Shown: piece by piece, positions 1 to 15,300 of the stretch
Position numbering within the stretch: position 1 is the stretch's first letter
How the letters are laid out: every line of letters starts with the position of its first letter
NCBI RefSeq assembly: GCF_031877795.1
Contig: NC_133939.1
Location: forward strand, 5,623,698-5,687,697
From: Strix aluco
Lineage: Eukaryota; Chordata; Aves; Strigiformes; Strigidae
Direction: 5' to 3'
DNA length: 64,000 bases
Position numbers and translations under genes: made by a program
Notes under the pieces: model-generated
What the model was told of the DNA's origin: nothing
Seen by the model: the letters and a program-made list of their open reading frames with translations, nothing else
Databases searched by the model: none

Positions 1-306
1 TTCTGCTGCCAGCCTCCACCTCTACCTTTCTGGCAGCACCCGCTTTACTATGGTTAATGTTAAATTAGACACTGCAAGTTGGCATGTGGTTAACATTTTT
101 ATGTTCTGATGAATTATATAAGAAAAAATAGTGTATCCTACTGTTTAATGTACCACAGAGTGCAAGTGCTTCTGATAGCAGCTCTATATACTAGGAGACT
201 AAATATATTTATATAAAAGGTACAAAAAGTAGGGTAAGTAGGTATTTAATCTATTCATTAGATAAACAGAAAGATGATTCACAGCATGATGTTTTTATTT
301 CTGTAG
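1..306 (+). other. UGGT1: UGGT1 intron, 3' part
   Basis: This is AT-rich intron sequence ending in a T-rich tract and the acceptor TTTCTGTAG. I see no exon or repeat in it. Confidence 0.8.
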
Positions 307-367
307 AGCCATAACAAAAACAGTTGTTTCTTCGGAACTAAGAGCAGAAATTGAAGAGAACCAAAAG
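307..367 (+). CDS. UGGT1: UGGT1 exon, window exon 1 of 31
   Basis: It is 61 bp, enters with one base completing the previous codon and leaves in phase 0. It encodes [20 protein letters not shown], in a thioredoxin-like domain of the folding-sensor region. The donor is GTAATG. Confidence 0.92.
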
Positions 368-3300
368 GTAATGCTTACAGAAAGTAACATAGTGATTTTG
401 CACTTCTGTTTTAATATAAATTCAAGCTTTGAAAATAATGATTCTGTTCATAATTTTTGCTCAAAATAATGACTTGGTATTTTCACACACAACTTTATTG
501 TAGTATGCATCTGCAAAATAAAGAAGTGGTGGATTTCAAACACGGATTAGGGATGTAATTTAGCTTGTTTGCTCAAATATGAAAATATTGGTCCTAAATT
601 CTTTGAGTGAGATCACTGTGCTGGGGAATGGTGATATGGGATTTTGTTCACAGAGCTGCCCCTGCAGTGGTTGTTCACAGTTGTCAAGTGTTCTGATAGT
701 TGTTTGGCAAGCACCTGTTAATGTATATGAAAGTGACCTTCTGTTGGGTGTCAGAACCCAGAATCTGCTAACTGCCAGATGTTTATTTATCTTTATACAA
801 TTAACTTTAAATACAATGAAAGTACTGTGTTCTTAACCCTGGGGGAAATTGTTTATTTACACAAAATACACAACATAGGTGTTCTTAGAATTTCCATGCA
901 CACTGTCTTAATCTGATCCACAGGACAGATTGTGTCAAAAATGAAGCAGTAGAAATTTTGCTGTCTATGTCACATCAGTCTTTACTTAGTTTCTGAGTTG
1001 CACATTTGTAGTGATGACTTGCCAGCTCATGTTGTATAGAGATGCTTCTTGTAGGACTGTGCCTGCTGGGTGGCCTTTCAGTCTCTGACCTAGATCTTAC
1101 TTGAGTGGTATACCAGATGTGTAAAGTCTGCATGTCATAGCATTACTTGTTCTGGGTAATGGTTAAAAAGAAGCTGATTTCACTGATTTTAGGTTTTAAT
1201 TGCATTCTGAACTTCTCAAAAGCAACTAGATATTAAAAATGTGAGTGCTTTTTAGTGGAAGTTGTTACGAGTCAAAATGTAGTTATATTTTTAGATTATT
1301 TTAAAATGTCTGAGCTGGATGGAATGTAGCTTGTTAGAAAGCTATTGCTTGAAAAGCAAATATATTAAGCATCTTCTTACAATTTTAAGGATGCAGAAGA
1401 AATTTAGTCCTCATTACCCAATTTGAGATGGTGTTTAGATACAAGGGAGTCACAGAATAAACTCAAAACCTTCTGCCATGGCTTAGAATGATTCATACTA
1501 TGTGGAGGAAATGGTTCCAGTGTTGGTGCTTTGAGAGTGAAACTAGTGAAGGAATAAAATTTAACAGCTATCCAAGTAAGTCTATGTGTGCTTTGAAACA
1601 GAATCATAAAAAACACCCAGGTTATGAGTGACCTCTGGAGTTCATTGAGTAGGCTCTGGTGTTTGCAGAAAAATGTTTCAACAGCTCTGCTGTGTACTTG
1701 GCTTTAGCAAGGCGCTGAAAAAAACAGTAGCCACTTGGGAATTTTGTAGAGGCTTTTGTACAGAATTTTGTACAATTGAAATACACCTGGTAGTGCAGTC
1801 TGGATGGAGTGCAAAATGAAAGTTTAAGATGGTGATAAAAACAAAGCCAAACAACCGCTTTTGCTGTCTGATCTATGCTGATCTATTCTTACATTTCAGT
1901 CTCAGTTGGTATTAATAGGAAAAATAAAAAGTATGTTAAATACACACTTATGTCTTTGTTTAAAATCTAATCAACAATATTTGGCTAGTCTAGTAGTAAA
2001 TGCAAAGTTACCTGACATCTACTTACAAGTCCCCTGAGATTCCTGTTCTGAAAGAGAAATCCCTTGTTGTTCAATAGCGATAAAATCAGGAAAGAAGGGA
2101 TGCGGTTTGACACTGTCGTCCGGTGTGGTTCTGGAAGGGACAAAGTATAGAATGTAAGTGCAAGCTAAAGCTACCTGGTGGCTTTTCTGTTATGTGTTAG
2201 ATCAGACTGGTCCACAGGTAAACCCATGATTTTGTGGATTCATTTTTATTCAAAGTTTGTCTAGGCTACTAGATCCAGATCTGGCTAGAGCTAACCCTGC
2301 CCTTTAAAGCTATTCTTTGCATGACTCTCTGTTGATATTATTTGATAGTGAAGTTCACTGCTATTAATAATTTTTTGTTTACTATGTAATTATCCACAAA
2401 AAGATGCAATTTAACACTGCATGTACTCAGCTCTTCTCTGGGAGCTTTTTTATTTAGTAAAATATATAATTTCTTCCTGATTAGATGCTGCTTTCCTGTT
2501 CTTGGTACTTCACATGGTACTTTGCTATTCCTCTGATTGCTTTGCTCACATTCTTCATGATATTAGTGTTTTTAAATGTCAAATACTATGCTGCTTCTTC
2601 AGTGTTCATCATGCCTCTTAATAGCATTTTCTAACTGGTACTGCAAGACTAGAGGTACTGGAAGAAAGCAGTGTAATTTTTCAGTTTTTAAACAGAATTT
2701 TTCATGCTAGAGTTGGGAAATTTGCTTCAGGAGGACTGGGTTTTATTCACCTCTCCCAGTTCAAAATTGTTCTCTGTGATGGTGCCTCACTTCAGGGGCA
2801 AGTATCTGTTCCAGTGGGTACTGCTTAGAGGTACTTGGAGGAAATTTGAAAATACTGATAAGACTTCCCATTTGTGTGCTGCCTGATTTTGGGGAGATCG
2901 GACTACAGTGGCAGCTCATCTACTTTTCATTGATGACATAGCCACTAGGTCAGGGCTTGTTTAAGATTGGTACCTTACACACAGTAGTTAGTTCCACTAG
3001 TGAGTGCCTCACAGTATCCAGCAGTTTAAGTATGTTCTGCCCCAAACTGCGTATTGAAGAGCTAACACAGGTAACTGGATGCTGTTTGTCCATCTACTTT
3101 GTGGGCTGTCAGCTAAAAGAAAAATTAAATTACTTCTCTCAAGCATTTTTAATTATTTAATCTGAGTATATTTAAAAAGTCTACTCAGGGACCTTCCAAT
3201 GCACTACTGAATCATGTACGAAGAAACAAATGGAAGTCCAATATGCATTTGTGCCCTAGATAGATTCCGTTGTTTTTTTCCTCTGGTATGGATGTGCACA

Positions 3301-6300
3301 CAAAGCCAGCAGACAGTAGTTGAGAGGTAATGCAAAGCAATTTGTAATGCAATAAGGGAGATAAAATCTACAGTTTGACACAATAAACTCTAGTATGTTT
3401 TTCTGTGCAGAGCATTCTTCTAATGGTCTACTTTCTTTCAGTATTTCAAAGGAACATTAGGATTGCAACCAGGAGATTCTGCTGTGTTCATCAACGGACT
3501 ACTTATTGACTTAGACACTCAGGACATATTTAGGTAGGAATGTTTTATTTTTCAGAATAATTGTATCCTGTTTAGGAGTTTACCTCCTGCTTATGCATGG
3601 ATGATAGGCAGTTTTGAATCTTCTTCACAAAGTCTATAGCTAGACTGGGTTTAATTGTTAAGTACTGGAAAAAGCAAATCATGGTTCCTTCTCTTATGCA
3701 AGTACATTTCTAACAAAAAAGCTGATGTGAAAACCGGAATACCCTTGAAGATTGGAATGGTAAGTCACCTTTGTACTGTTTTTTTGATGTGTGCTGTGAC
3801 TAGCAAGATTTTGGTCTCCAAGACTGACAACTTAGAGGTTTTATTCTGAAGATAAAAAGACTGATCCTCAAAGGATAAACCACTGTAAATTTTTCATCTG
3901 AAAACCACCCTATATCTTTGTCAAGATTTGTTTCAATAATGTGAAATAGAAATTCTTTATGTATATCATGCTTTAGTTAATTTAATGTAGTTTTTCCTAG
4001 AAATACAATATAATTGAATAAGTTTAAGTTATCTCAGGTTTCTTAGGACAGTTAGAAATCAGTGATGAATAAGAAGTAATGCACAGACATGGCAGACTTG
4101 TTTATACCTTTCATCTGTTAACCCTTAGGATAAGAGCAAGTTATTTGCTGTGTCTTTAAAATTCAACAATATTTTTTTCTTTCTCCTTCCAGCTTGATTG
4201 ATGTGCTACGCAATGAAGCCCGCGTTATGGAAGGCCTGCACAGTTTAGGAATTGAGGGTCTGTCTTTGCACAATGTTCTGAAGTTGAACATCCAGCCATC
4301 AGATTCTGACTATGCTGTGGACATCAGAAGCCCTGCTATTTCAGTGCGTATGGTTTTATATAAGAAATATCTTATTTGCCGTTGAGCAATGCATTCTTCA
4401 GCTGTCGGGAACTTTTGTTCTTATCTCACAATCAGCTCTGAAACTGCAGTGAAGAAAAAAAGGAAAGTAAGCTTATAAATATAATTAGCTCTTTTTAAAA
4501 AGCTTAACTTTTTATTCATACAGTTCTCAATATAGTGTCTGATTTTAAAAATACTTTACAGTCTCAGACTTGAGCAGGAGGACTGTCAATCATTTAAATG
4601 CCTTTATTTTTTCTTAGTGGATCAACAATCTTGAAGTTGACAGTCGTTATAATTCCTGGCCTTCCAATGTGCAAGAACTGCTGCGTCCCACGTTTCCAGG
4701 TGTGATCAGACAAATTAGAAAAAACTTCCATAATTTTGTAAGTACTAATCTGACTAGAAATGAAATGTTCATTCAACAGCTTTTGCAACTTACCTACATA
4801 TATGCTGGATTCCCTGTCACTTAATAAATATCTTGAGATAGGATGCTTTTCTAAAAGTTTTTGTTCTACTCGTCCTAGTGAACTATGGCTGAGATTGAGA
4901 TTACTAAGCATGATTCTCTGGCATCTATTAGATGGACTTGACATCCATTAGATAGGGACTTGAACCACCTCCAGCTGTGGGAGCATTAATGTGTTATCTT
5001 TTTCTCTGGAGTTCAGTACTTTTAACACTGAAATCATTAAATGAAAAGAAAACACTTAGCATGAATAAAGGGCCCTACATTCATTCAGAATGGCCCTGTT
5101 CTGTCTGAGCTTGGGCTTGCTTTGAGAATGTCTTAGCAGCATCAGCTCTCGAGGGGGTTGAGCAGAGCGATGCTGTGTTCCTCGATTCTGACAAATGCCT
5201 GTCTCCCATGCACGTCTTAATGGGTGGATCTGTGTACCCACAGAGGCAGAAGCCTAGATGCAAGGGTATACTGAGGTAAAGATATAAAGTACATAAACAG
5301 TCTGGTCACTTCTGCTTAAAGGAGTGGTTTAGGCTGGGTATTTTAGATAATGGACTTAGACACTTCACAAGAAACTGTTTAGTGGGCCTCAACTCCCTGG
5401 CAGTGTACAAAATAGGACTGTTGAGAATTCTGCACTGAGACATGAATGAAGCTATCTCTAACCAAAAACCCGTGTCTTGGCTTCTTAAGGAAACTTCTCA
5501 CTTGCAATTTGTATGCAGGTGCTGATAGTAGATCCTACTCATGAGACCACAGCAGAGTTACTGAATGTGGCAGAGATGTTCTTCAGTAACCACATCCCAC
5601 TGAGGTAATTGCTATGTTTTAATGGGATTTTTTTACATTAGTTTTATTTTTGTGACTTTTGCAATTGTAAAATTCTCATTGCTGGGACAATAGAAATGTT
5701 ACACATCTTGTCTTGGTGGTCAGGAAGGGCGTTTCCTAAATACTGTTTCTTATTTAAAATTTTTTTACTTCCAACTTTTGCTACTAGCAAAGTAGAGTTC
5801 AGTTTCTTTAACAGTCCAGAAGAAACTTAAAAGCAAGTACTTTGGATGAAAGAGAGATGAAAAGCAAGATTGTGATGGACTCACCATTAGAGTTGATATG
5901 TCCTAAGTTTGATTCCTGCCCACTCTGCTCAAAATCACCAGTCTATTCCAGAAAAAGCCTTTGTCTCAGATGATGATCACGGTTGACAGTTGTATGAAGA
6001 ATTGATTATTTATTAGTATAATAGATTCATGATCTGGGGATTTGTTTGATTTCAGGATAGGACTAGTCTTTGTGGTTAATGACTCGGAGGATGTTGATGG
6101 ACTTCAGGATCCTGGTGTTGCCCTCCTTAGGGCATACAATTATGTGGCACAAGAAATGGACAATAATTATGCTTTCCAGACTGTCATGTCTGTAAGTATT
6201 CATTTAAAAGGGAAATTAATGTTTTAATATTCTCCATGTATGTAAGATTATGTTAATATGCTAATATGTAGATAATGGAAGAAGTTTTTCTTTGACTCGG

Positions 6301-9300
6301 TTGGTTATTCAGAGTATCTCTGAATACTAGTACCTGTATACAATACACATTTCTTTGTAAAGTGCTTCTGACCTTACCTGAACAAGTGAGACTAGATTTA
6401 AACGTGACACTTAGAAGTTTTGCATGTTTTTCTGATCCTGCCTCTTTGCTCATTCTGCCAATAAGTTCTAAACTGTTGTATCCCTTCAATATTATAATTT
6501 GTTTTGAACAGTTCCTGCTGCATACTTTTGCCACATCAAAGGTGCTAGTCAATGCATTTTCACTTGTGGTTTGACATTGTTATACAAACTGACAAATTAG
6601 GGCATACTGTAACATTAAACTGCTGGTGACTTGAAGACAATGACTTTTATTCTCATTTTTTGGGGTATGTATTTGTAAGTTGAAGTAAAATCTTGTGTCT
6701 TCAAGAGGGAAACAGTTACCTGCTTTACATGTGAGATCTGTTGTACTGTTTATAAGCATGTCTTGAGTTCTGAAGGGAAGGGTAACTCTTTGGATGTGCT
6801 TCACTTGAGCCTTTTTCCCCTAAGCACTAGTTTTCCCCCTCAAATACCTTTTCTAATTAAAGGCACAAGTTATTATTTAAAGAAATACATATTTACCTCC
6901 TTCCAATCTCACTGGAATGACTACGAGGTAAAGCAAGACAATTAAAAGAGCTACAAGTGCTTAGGAGCTGTTACTGCAGCTGATAAATATGAATATATGT
7001 TTTGCAATCTGCCTGTTAATGCCTTATTGTAATTACTGGAATATAGGTGACAGGTCAACTTACCTTTGATAAGGACAGAAGCTTTACAGTTGCAGCTGTA
7101 AACTTGTATTTGTATCCCCCTTTCAGATATATAACAAAGTAAAAACAGGAGATCAGCTGAAAGTGCAGCATGTGGTTAGTGTTCTTGAGAAACAGTATCC
7201 TTATGTGGAAGTCAACAGCATTCTGGGAATTGATTCTGCCTATGATCAAAACAGAAAGGTAAGAATTCATGAAATAGAGCTGTTTTTCACTTTTTGTGCT
7301 TCAACACCATTTTGAAAATATATTTATGTACAATTTTTGGATCCAATTCTCTTCCTAACCAAGTAGTTATTTTGTTATCACGTTGGGTGACTTTTATTAA
7401 TACTTTAGTATAATTTTTTTTAATACTTTAGTAAGTATTTATGTTCAGCACAAAGCTTTATATAATATACATAATATATTCTAATATATATATATTTAAA
7501 AATCTTTATGTATAGTACCAGAACCAAGACAACTTTCTTGTGATTCATAAGTCATTCTGGTATGCAGACCTCAGTAGAGATTAAAATGACTTGAAAAAAA
7601 ATCAGGGTGATGGAATGGTTCATAAGAAAACCAAGGGGCTTAATGTCTGGGAGGGATTGGTGTGGGTTTTCTTTATTGGTATTTGAATACTGTGTGAGAT
7701 AAAGTAGTGATGATGAATTCAAAATGCCTTTCCTATAGCAAGGCATTCAACAATCTTCCTCAAATGATTTCCTAAAGTTATTTTTAGGGTTGATACTTTT
7801 CTGTATGGAGAAAATTGGGAGAGCAAATTACTATTGGATCACTTACATGTGACATGAAGCAGATTTTATTTGAGGTTCTGTAGAGTGATGTTTATGTTTT
7901 TGTTGAATATTCTAAAAGAAAGAATGAAAATACTGTCTCCAGTAGCTCTGTAACACTGATGATACTGCCTACATCTGTAAATGTAAGGAATGCAGCCAGG
8001 GTTACGTATATAGGCTCATATGCACACATGCTTTCCATCTTCCAATGTGGGAAAGTGAAGGGAAAAGCATTTTGAGGAAATCAAAACTCCTAAAAGTAAG
8101 ACAGACGTTTTTGTATGATGGGAGAGGCCTTTTCAGTTTACATACTAGATACCAAATCAAACCCAAAAAAACAAAAGCAACAACTCCCCCCCAGCCGCCC
8201 AGACTCCTAACACATGGAGAGTACTCTCCTCCAGAAGAGTTGAGGGGCCATTCTGGAGGCCTTGCTGCAACTGGTGTACCTGGCACTGTTCAGCCCAACC
8301 ATGGCTTAAAGCATTGCAAAGCCTTCACATAAGGAAGGAAGCCTTTAGAAGAAGCCTGTCTCCATACAAATGACACAAATTAAAACAACACTGAGCACTC
8401 TTTCATGTGATCTGAGCTTTGTGATAATTATGTCCTTAGAAGGTCCTGAAAGCTCTCAACAAGAGCTCTAAACAGTAGAACCTGATTAACTTCTGTCCAT
8501 AACAGAATATCAATAATGAGGGTGCATGTTGCAGTGGTTACATGAAATGGGGAAATTTGTCCTTACATAATAACCCCCTGCCCCACAAGTAAATGTTTTT
8601 CACAAGTTTAAGAAACATGTTCTTAAAAAATGCAAAGAAAATACTTCTACCCTGTCTTATGTTACAGCTATCACTGCTTGCATTGCATTTGCTTCCATAT
8701 GCAAAGTCAGATTTTCTGTTGTGCATTTTTTGGTATTACCAGAAAGGGCCCATTGGTATTTATTTATTTATGGTATGAACTTAGTGGGATATTTTGCACT
8801 TCTGTGTTATGAAGTAACTACTTTTGCTTTGAAACTCTGAAAGACGAGGACATCTTGGGCATGTAAGATACAGAAAGTATCTTATGCACTGTGTAAAATT
8901 AATATTCTTTGTATCATATAAAAGCTGGAAGGACATCTTAGTGTGCTTAGAATAGACTTGGGTGGATATTGTGTGGAAATGTTACGGACCTTCATGGTAA
9001 TGGGCTGATGTGGTATAAAGCTCCTTCTTCCCCTGTATTTAGGCAGCAAGAGGTTACTATGAGCAAACGGGTGTAGGTCCGCTCCCTGTTGTGCTGTTCA
9101 ATGGAATGCCTTTTCAAAAAGATCAGCTGGATCCTGATGACCTAGAAACCGTGACAATGCACAAAATCCTGGAAACCACAAGCATCTTCCAGCGAGCCGT
9201 GTACCTGGTAGGTGTTGAGGTCGCCTGTGACTTTAGAGAGAAACAAGTTTTGGAAAAACTGATTCAAAAGTCCCTGAATATGTAGTACACAAGACAACTT

Positions 9301-12300
9301 AACTTGCCTAACTTCTTGGTTGGTTTGTTTGTTTTCTGATGTCGTTGTTTGGTTTTTGTGTTTTTGGTTGTGGGTTTGTTTTTTTTTTCCTGAAGTTATC
9401 AAAGGCAAATATAATGTGAAATAATGAATATTGCTTCTTTCCTTCAGGGTGAATTATCTAATGACCAAGATGTGGTTGAGTATATCATGAACCAGCCTAA
9501 TGTTGTTCCAAGAATTAATTCAAGAATCTTAACGTCTGACAGAGAGTACCTAGATCTGACAGGAATGAGTAAGGGATGCTTTTAATTGCATTAAGCCTGA
9601 AGTATCTGAGCCAAAGACTTTTGCTTCCCAACAGAAAGCTCTAGAGGCAAAATATTAAGAGCACCCCAAGTAATGTTCTAGCCCTGGTGCTGGGGGAGAT
9701 GTTATGTACAACAGCAACATTAAGGTCTACAGATTTTTCAAAACAGGAATTTGGTTTAATTTTATACAAACCTTTAGGGGAATATGACTCATGAAGTTGA
9801 GAAATTAGCAATGCTAGCAAAAGCCAAGAACAGTCATATAATGTATAAAGCAACAGCTTGTTTCTTATTTCTAACCTTCTTTTGAGCAGAGATTGACAGT
9901 CATCTCTGGAATGACTTAAGATTTAGCAGAACTTTTCATGGCTAAATGTATTAACACCCAATGCAGTGACTGCAGCGTAATGACAGTATTGCAAAAACAC
10001 TTGTACAACTGCCTTTTTTGAGTTGCTTGAAAAATAGTAACACAGTGGATTTTTAAATGTATATTATATTCAACTAAGTGAGACTTGAACAATTCTTTCA
10101 ACTGACTTCATATCAAATATGCAATGTAATTATTAAGGTAACTTATGAGACAAAAATATAACTTATGAGACAACAAAAATGTATTCTTCAGCTTATATAT
10201 TAACAGTGGAGATGAGACATAAAAAGCAGTATCACAGGGAACAAAATGGAATGTGTTCATAATGTTCTGGTAATAGTAGTGATTTTTCTTTCATTTTACA
10301 TGGAATAGTTGCTTTGCCATCTAATACTTTCTCTCTTTCTCAGATAACTTTTACGTGGATGACTTTGCTCGATTTACCACTTTGGATTCCAAACATAAGA
10401 CAGCTGCTGTTGCAAACAGCATGACCTACTTAACAAAGAAAGGTAAAGTCTGCAGTGGATTATGAACCCAAATCTAATCTTACGTGTGTTTCCAACACAC
10501 GTATTGAGCCTTGTTCAGGCCTGTGGGTAATGGTGCAATCTAAGTGTTAAAAAAAAAATTTTTTTTTTTAATAAGGCATGACATCTACATGAAACAAGAA
10601 TGTTCCCCTCTTTAAACCCAGCTCAGTTTTCAATGAATAACAAAATCCCACCCCACGTGCTCTTGCTATATTGCAAATGACCACCAGAAATACAGCAGTG
10701 TAAGCTCTGATCCTGCAGTGACACTGACTAAAAAAATACAAAAGGGGTCCTAGCTCTGTCTCATAATTCAAAATTACTAAAAGTTACATGGATTCAGAAG
10801 AAAATTGTTACTGCCCATTATATGACAACACATAACGTGGTCTGTGCTGGTTTTATTGCTGCAGTGCATGTACTGCTTTTTCAATGATAGTATTGTTTTA
10901 TTACAGTTACACATAAAGTCTCCCGTTAATGTTAAAACTCAGCTGTACTTCTCGGTGTAGGAAAAGCACGCGCAGACATAATACAGAGCTTAATCAGGCC
11001 TTTCCTATGTCCATTTCAGTTAGGTATCATAAATAAGCTGCTGTCATTTGAACCAATTCCTCTTGTTCCTGTCTGTCATCTTTAGCAGACTCTCACAAGT
11101 TTCCCCAGTAATGTCTCCAGCCACTGCCACCTTCATGCACTGCCTTAAATGTTCCCATTGCTCCTTCTGTCCTGTATTTGCCCTTGGTTCATGTTCAGCC
11201 ACTTAGATCTGACCAAGTTTCTTGTTTTCGTTTTGTAGAGTATTAGTTAAATCTACACCTATGCATGGTCATTTGAAAGTGCAGTAATTTGCAATCCCAT
11301 GGCTTGACAGTTTTGGGTCACTGCCTCTTCTGTCACTTAAGATATTTAATAACTGGTATCTGATTACAGTAATGCTGTAGCACATTTATTTTCTAAAATA
11401 TTAGGAAAGTTACACATATTGCTGGCTCAGCAACAGTACTGAAATAGCACTGTCATGCTAGTTTTTAAAGAGGGAAGATAATAGAAATGGTTAATAATGG
11501 CATGGCAGTTTTTGCAAACGGTCTTCAGAATGATGCCTTCACAGTGTGGTATGAAACTGGTAATACGTAGTATAATTAGTGCTGTAGCATGAAAATAAGG
11601 CGTCAATCTATCTGAGAGGAAGAAAAAGTCAAAGCTTATTCTAATAAAAGTAGCACAGACTTGTTGCTAGTTGGACTTGAACTTTAGTGATTCACTTATG
11701 CCCAGTAGAGTGCTGCAGCTTCTTGATACACATTGGGATTACTATCAAATTATTAATGTCTCTCTCCTTTCCCCCTTTCCTTTCTGCTTTTTGACCAGGA
11801 ATGTCTTCCAAGGAGATCTATGGTAACTCATGCTTTACCATTTCATATGTTGTTGTTCTGGGAATTTTCTGGTTCCTTTGTAACATTGGTTTTAGAACCA
11901 GCAGGAAATGAAGAAAGCTGTTCAGATGCATGTTTGCTTCAGCACTTTTTTCTCTATACAAAACTGATTTTGTGAACCAACAGCTTCAGTACAAAGAAGC
12001 AATATGTTGGAATCTGTATTTATAGGTTCCTTTATGATTTCTAAATTACAAAGGTAGCAAACAAAAAAAAAGTCCAGCTTAGAAACAGTGATGCATGCTG
12101 TCCCATGTGGGTTTTCTGAATGAGGTGAATGAAACCTAATATAATACCAATGTTATTATTCTTATCTTGCCAGACTTCATAGCTTAGCTTCATCCATAGC
12201 TTTCCTGTGTAATTTTAGTTTTTTTGAAATCTTTGCATGTGCATCACATTTTTCCTCCAAATGAGGAAAAACTGAAGCCTGCCTTCCTTTCACCCTCAAA

Positions 12301-15300
12301 TTTCTCCCACCCTTTTTTTTTTTTTTTTAATTGCAGATGATTCCTTTGTTAGACCAGTTACTTTTTGGATTGTTGGTGATTTTGATAAGCCTTCAGGGAG
12401 GCAATTGTTGTATGATGCAATTAAACATCAGGTAGGTAATGTTTTCATTTGAATGGGTTAGCAGTGCTAATAAAGCAGTAGGTGGAGGCTTGAAAAACAC
12501 AGTTGTGCGGCTTCTTGTTGTATGACCTGGGGAGATGGGGTTTCCCTGCAGGGTCTCTAATTTCCAGCCTCACCTTAATTGTAGGGGCTGTAACATCGCT
12601 GACCTTGTACTAGGCCAGAATCCCCTCTTGGCACTCTGCCAATACAATAAAGAAAAGATCTTCTTTTAAGCCCGTGGTTCTAAATTGAAGATGTCTGTGA
12701 ACATTGCACTCTCCTATGTCTCATTTGTTCTGGGAAGGTAGTTGAATCATAAAAATAGATAGCTTACTCCTAAATCACTGTTTTGCAAGACCTCTCAGTG
12801 GTGTCCATGGTCCTCCTCTATCTCTTGTGTAGCACAGTATTATCTAGAAGATAGTCACAGTGGTGCCTAATACATAAACTAAATACTTGATGTTAAATTA
12901 GTTCATTCATCCTTTTAACCTTTTGCTGTTATTTACCTGATTTGGAATCTGGCTTTCTGCTTAAGAAATACAAAGCTTTTGCTATAGTGTTTATTATAAT
13001 AGATTTACTCTTCTCATTTAAAATACACCTGAAATCTAAAACTTTCCTAATACATGTTTTGTTAAACACAGAAATCCAGCAATAATGTTCGGATTAGCAT
13101 GATTAATAATCCTAGTGAAGATCCAAATAGCCAGAATACACTTGTCGCTAAAGCCATATGGGCAGCTCTGCAGACACAAACGTCAAATAATGCCAAGAAC
13201 TTCATCACCAAAATGGCAAAAGAAGAAAATGCAAAGGCAGTAAAGGCAGGAGCCGACATCTTAGAATTTGCTGTTGGGGTAAGTGTGTTTGCTGGCATTT
13301 ACAAAGGTAGGGTACTTTGCTTGTTCTTCTAATTAATTTTTTAGTGTAGTATGTTCGTACGCAAAAGATGCAGTAACAATGGAGAGTACCACTGTTGGTC
13401 TTGCTGTGGTTTTTTTTTCTAAAAATAAAGTAAATCCTCATATACATCAAAACTTTTCAAAGTCAAAAGGAATGCAGATTCACGGATCTACTTAAGTGAG
13501 ACGGTTGTTTCTTGGGGGGCTAAGAGGCAACTATAACCTTTTTAAAAAGCTGAGAAAAAAATTACAATTGCATTTCTCAAAGTAGACTTTAAAAAGTTAG
13601 GCACGAATTATTTAAGAACAGAAAAATGGAACAACTGGTCTAAGTAGCAACAATTACTAGGGCTGTGGCACTTCACATCAGAAGCTGGGATAATGTTTGA
13701 AGGTGACAAGCAAGAACTAGGTTTAAGACCATAAAGAAGAGGGGCCTGGGGATAAATTTTAGCAAGATACAAAGATGTTCTTGAATGGAAACAAAAAAGG
13801 TGCCTTTAAAAAGAAGTGTGCAGAGGTGTATTTTTCTTCCTGTTTCAATATGTTCTTTTCTTTCAGGGTATGGATATCAATATTTTCAAAGAAGCCTTTG
13901 ACTCTCCCAAGGTGGATTTTATTCTGTCCCATGCTATATATTGCAGAGATGTTCTAAAGCTGAAGAAGGGGCAGAGGGCTGTGATCAGCAATGGAAGGGT
14001 GAGATCAATCAGGAGACAGTAAAAGAGATATTCCACATGCGGGAAAGAAGCAGACCTTGATCAGCAGAGTCTAGGGATCAGACACAGTCTCAGCCTTCTT
14101 TAGGTCTCAGCAGTCTTTAGGACCGCTGCCAGATTGATTTATTCAGACCTGCATGACCTTTTCTTTGTACTGTGTGCAGTTAGTTGTTGGGTGTTTTGTA
14201 CAAATTCAGATCTTTTAGTAACAGAGTTGCTTTCATGTTGGCAGTGAATTGAGTCCAGGGACAGAAAGAGATGATAAATTCGAAATATTGTGCTGCTTCG
14301 GTTCATTGGGCAAAATGCTGCAGTGTCTGGCCCTAACCAAGGTGCCTTGGTGTCTTCCACCAGCTCTTTTTACGATAGCCACTTAGATCAGGCAAATGAT
14401 GTTACAATAGTTCACTGCAAATAATGAAACCCAGCTGCATTAAGTCTTCTTTTGTCATTTGCTTCCTAGTTAGGAAAAAAACCTGCAAGTTCCAGTGGTT
14501 ACTGTATACTTTAAAGGGTTAAAAATCTCAAGTGATGAGTTGTAGCATATTATTTCTCTCATTAGCAAAATAGCAAGAATTGTTTAGGTAGCTTTTAGGC
14601 TTCTGAAGGCTAGAGGAGTGAGATTTGCTGGAGTCCTGCTGGACTACTGGAACTTGCCTTGTATTCTGTTGCCCCTTCAAGATGTAGTATTGCATGTATA
14701 ATTTAATATGCCAGACTTTTTCAAACCAAGCACTCTGTGAAAATTTTATGCCTCAGTCTGGGACTCTTGCCTCTAAATAGCTAGATTTATCTGTTAAACT
14801 CTGCTGCCATTGACATTAATACCAGCCTAAACAGCTGATACCCACCAAGACTAGAGCATTTATTTAATACATCTTTGAATTTTGTGTGGCCTTTACCTAA
14901 TAATGCTGATCCAGCTTTTTTTTGTAGATTATTGGCCCATTAGAGGATGGTGAGATGTTCAATCAGGATGATTTTCATCTCCTTGAGAATATCATAATAA
15001 AGACATCAGGACAGAAAATCAAATCTCAGATTCAGCAGCTAGGATTCGAAGAAGATCTGTAAGTAAACGTGAAGAGGCTTACAAAAAAGTGGTGGTACTC
15101 TCATAACATGACTTCCTGCAGCCTGGAGAAAGCTTTATCTTGTGCTATAAATATAATAGGTGCTATAAACAAACATGCTTGTGTTCGTATGGTCAAGGCT
15201 CAGCTGTTCAGAGGGGTGAGTGAGAAAGGAAAAATATGTAAATTATCTTTATTGGGTTTAAAGTGTTTTAGTGACTTTATTGTAGTTCACAATCTATGGA

